A DNA stretch of 8,782 bases from Verrucomicrobiia bacterium (GTDB taxonomy: Bacteria; Verrucomicrobiota; Verrucomicrobiia; Opitutales; Opitutaceae). The stretch spans positions 1 to 8,782 of the forward strand of contig JAUHWE010000151.1 in the NCBI GenBank assembly GCA_030424825.1. The letters run 5' to 3'. The notes below the pieces were generated by a model that searched no databases, had not been told where the DNA came from, and saw nothing but the letters and a program-made list of their open reading frames with translations. Below, piece by piece: positions 7,479 to 8,782 of the stretch (positions are counted from its first letter, which is position 1; every line of letters starts with the position of its first letter). A program made the position numbers and the translations under genes.

Positions 7479-7503
7479 CAGGATTCCGCATTGCGGAAGC
7501 AGG
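7479..7503 (-). repeat. REP-like hairpin, member 2 of an inverted pair
   Basis: On the - strand it reads CCTGC, stem TTCCGC, loop AAT, stem GCGGAA, then TCCTG. Compared with the 7409 copy, the stem bases change on both sides so that pairing is kept. This supports a conserved hairpin in a REP/BIME-like arrangement. Confidence 0.65.
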
Positions 7504-7577
7504 TTTACAAAAAGCGGTAGACGCAAATTTTCGAAAAATCCTGTTCCGTCGAATTTTCAGTGGCTACAATCCTCCTG

Positions 7578-8357
7578 CTAGTCCTTCAGCAATTGTTTCC
7601 AAAACCGGTCGGGCGACTCTAGGAAACTCTTCATGAAGGTGACATGATTGAGTGCGTCGTACTTCGCCTCTTCAATCCCATCCTCAGAAAACGACCAGAT
7701 CTGAGCGTCCGGAGCGCTCAGTATTATCGGGGAGTGCGATGCGATGATAAACTGGCAATCTTGCTGGGCCATCTCTACAATCAGCAGAATAAAAGCGAGT
7801 TGACGCTGCGGTGAAAAAGCGGCTTCTGGTTCATCGATCAAATAGAGCCCGCCGGGCACGATCCTCGACTTAAAGAATTCCAGGAAACCTTCTCCATGCG
7901 AGTAGTCGTTTAAGTCCCGGCCATACTTCGCGTTGATAGCACGCTTGTTCGCCTCCATATATCCACGCACCCGGTCGTCATCGCTAAATCGGTCCATCAA
8001 TCCGTCAAATTCCTTCACTAGATCCTGGTTGCGGTGCACGAATCCAAAGAAGTCTTCCGCTCTCAGAAAGAATCCTTTGCGCGACTGGCGGTTCCAGCCA
8101 AGTCGCATAGAGTCTGCTAATGGCTTGATAGAGGCGAGCGTTTCGTCTCGATCTAAATCCGTACCCCCAATGTTGATACGCTTACTCGCTATAGCAATCG
8201 CCTCCAGTAGAGTGGACTTGCCACTGCCGTTTTCGCCCACGAAGAACAAGATGTTTCGCTTAATCGAGCGTTCCGCGAGCGATGGGATGAACGATAAGGA
8301 AAACGGAAACGACTCTCTTTGTTTCGCAACTTCGCAACTAAGCTTTTTCAGGAACAT
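7578..8357 (-). CDS. Stand-alone ABC-type AAA ATPase (predicted ATPase, COG3910-like)
   Basis: A 259-residue cytoplasmic ATPase of the ABC/AAA_21 type without membrane segments. Residues are numbered from the in-frame TTG at 8360, one codon before the chosen ATG 8357. Walker A is G42-E-N-G-S-G-K-S49 after the strand NILFFV; the signature is S154-H-G-E157 (DYSHGEGFL) instead of the transporter LSGGQ; Walker B is GLYLIDEPEA (171-180); the D-loop follows in SPQRQ; the switch His is H209 in IIASHSP. The insert between Walker A and the signature is only about 105 residues, too short for a long SMC/RecN-like coiled coil or the TOPRIM domain of OLD nucleases. Members of this compact group are common and uncharacterised, with a role in DNA- or RNA-associated processes guessed only from relatives. 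There is no partner gene next to it. The frame is open upstream to a stop at about 8403 without a better start. Confidence 0.9.
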   Translation of the reverse strand: MFLKKLSCEVAKQRESFPFSLSFIPSLAERSIKRNILFFVGENGSGKSTLLEAIAIASKRINIGGTDLDRDETLASIKPLADSMRLGWNRQSRKGFFLRAEDFFGFVHRNQDLVKEFDGLMDRFSDDDRVRGYMEANKRAINAKYGRDLNDYSHGEGFLEFFKSRIVPGGLYLIDEPEAAFSPQRQLAFILLIVEMAQQDCQFIIASHSPIILSAPDAQIWSFSEDGIEEAKYDALNHVTFMKSFLESPDRFWKQLLKD

Positions 8358-8604
8358 CAAACCGCAGTCATCAACGTAGATTTCTAAGTTTGAATCAATC
8401 CTTTACTAGTAAACCAGGCCGCTGGTGTGCCTTCCTCGACGCTTGATAGCCTTTGTGCATTGCTCTTGGTCCTTAAGTTTGCCAACCTGTACCGAGCCGC
8501 TTTCGCATGATTAAGAGTTTCCTTCGTATCGCTTTCCGATTCCGAATTCCATACCTACTTTGGATACGTGATTAGGGCGACACCCTTCAATTCAAAGAAA
8601 CCCT
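8358..8604. other. 247-base intergenic gap between dehydrogenase and ATPase genes
   Basis: Apart from the 12-base palindrome at 8402-8413 I see no gene, strong hairpin or T-run terminator here. CCCTTCAA occurs twice close together (8583-8590 and 8601-8608), the second overlapping the dehydrogenase stop codon. This is probably simple chance. Confidence 0.5.
8402..8413. promoter_or_regulatory. Perfect 12-base palindrome upstream of the ATPase gene
   Basis: TTTACTAGTAAA is its own reverse complement and sits 44 bases upstream of the ATPase start codon, a typical place for a dimeric repressor operator. It also contains the TTTACT/AGTAAA core seen at 2474 and 7184. The site is short, so chance occurrence is possible. 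Confidence 0.35.
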
Positions 8605-8782
8605 TCAAAGTCCCGCAGGTTCCAATACCAGCTCGCCAATGCGTGCCCGCGATGGAGCCGCTGCCACATACAGGCAGGCATCGGCAACATCCTGCGGCTG
8701 TAAGGCCTTCTTCAATTCCGCGTCAGAGGGAGGCACAGGGCGTTGTTGAACAAGCGGCGTATCGCACAGTCCCGGCATGATC
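8605..8782 (-). CDS. Short-chain dehydrogenase/reductase, C-terminal end (5' part outside window)
   Basis: The - strand frame is open from the right edge to TGA at 8605-8607, giving the last 58 residues. They read IMPGLCDTPLVQQRP, then a linker, then LQPQDVADACLYVAAAPSRARIGELVLEPAGL. This is the classic end of an SDR: the PG-x-x-x-T-P loop after the active-site helix, the PQDVADACLYVA helix, and a final strand ending in LVLEP. The variant with PSRARIGELVLEP is typical of classical SDRs related to 3-oxoacyl-ACP reductases and serine/3-hydroxy acid dehydrogenases, cytoplasmic NAD(P)-dependent oxidoreductases. The catalytic Ser-Tyr-Lys and cofactor loop lie outside the window, so substrate and cofactor cannot be stated. 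A + strand frame over the same bases (8568-8780) is its shadow. Confidence 0.85.
   Translation of the reverse strand, partial: IMPGLCDTPLVQQRPVPPSDAELKKALQPQDVADACLYVAAAPSRARIGELVLEPAGL

Larger units (their letters stand above)
7120..7577. other. 458-base non-coding stretch packed with inverted repeats
   Basis: I see no credible gene here. It contains the candidate regulatory block for the phosphodiesterase (7159-7190), a 76-base inverted repeat (7267-7342), two related REP-like hairpins (7409-7434 and 7479-7503) and a further relative of the upstream motif (7521-7540). Short reading frames at 7250-7441 and 7446-7520 run through repeat arms and have no family resemblance. It separates two - strand genes and appears to be a hot spot for small repeats. 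Confidence 0.65.

Noticed and set aside
7446..7520. Possible 24-residue peptide starting with a double ATG
   Set aside because: It runs through the REP-like hairpin, has no good ribosome-binding site and no support beyond an open frame.
7578..8357. ATPase as part of a defence system (Septu- or OLD-like)
   Set aside because: No nuclease, TOPRIM domain or HNH partner is adjacent; neighbours are a metabolic dehydrogenase and a secreted phosphodiesterase.
7933..8379. Open frame of 148 codons on the + strand over the ATPase gene
   Set aside because: Antisense shadow of the Walker A to signature region; the translation is Ser/Arg/Pro-rich with no family resemblance.
8568..8780. + strand frame at the right edge
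   Set aside because: The opposite strand encodes a clear short-chain dehydrogenase C-terminus over the same bases.

Overview
The window holds eight protein genes, two of them cut by the window edges, and an unusually rich set of short inverted repeats in the intergenic gaps. I see no rRNA, tRNA, CRISPR array, transposase or phage gene. The gene set suggests a free-living, probably marine, Gram-negative bacterium of the Planctomycetota-Verrucomicrobiota group. The clues are a ThuA-like protein next to a secreted formylglycine sulfatase, a secreted parallel beta-helix protein, several exported hydrolases, balanced base composition, and few clear Shine-Dalgarno sequences. A verrucomicrobial (Opitutae-like) host is my best guess, but this is inference from gene content and style only.

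Left part, + strand: the C-terminal part of a ThuA-domain protein (2-418) is followed after 62 bases by a secreted sulfatase (481-2130). A 433-base non-coding stretch rich in hairpins comes next, then a secreted right-handed beta-helix protein (2564-3625). This half looks like the edge of a polysaccharide-degradation locus, probably for sulfated glycans.

Right part, all on the - strand: a short-chain dehydrogenase C-terminus (8605-8782), a stand-alone ABC-type predicted ATPase (7578-8357), a secreted glycerophosphodiester phosphodiesterase (6307-7119), an exported PAF-acetylhydrolase-like alpha/beta hydrolase (5166-6155), and alanine dehydrogenase ald (3788-4900). The two neighbouring exported esterases could act in sequence on phospholipids: acyl removal, then release of glycerol-3-phosphate. 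Their upstream regions share a conspicuous block of about 32 bases that could be a common promoter or operator. Alanine dehydrogenase would feed pyruvate and ammonium metabolism and looks unrelated.

The most unusual content is the repeats. An imperfect palindromic element of about 78 bases occurs twice, in opposite orientations (2171-2248 and 6228-6306), and the second copy contributes the stop codon of the phosphodiesterase gene. A second family of about 24 bases occurs three times around ald. There is also a 76-base inverted repeat (7267-7342), a pair of REP-like hairpins with compensatory stem changes (7409-7434 and 7479-7503), and a near-perfect 22-base palindrome (3649-3670). I found no convincing new gene system. 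The best candidates for something undescribed are these repeats, the shared upstream block, and a structured leader at 2278-2463.
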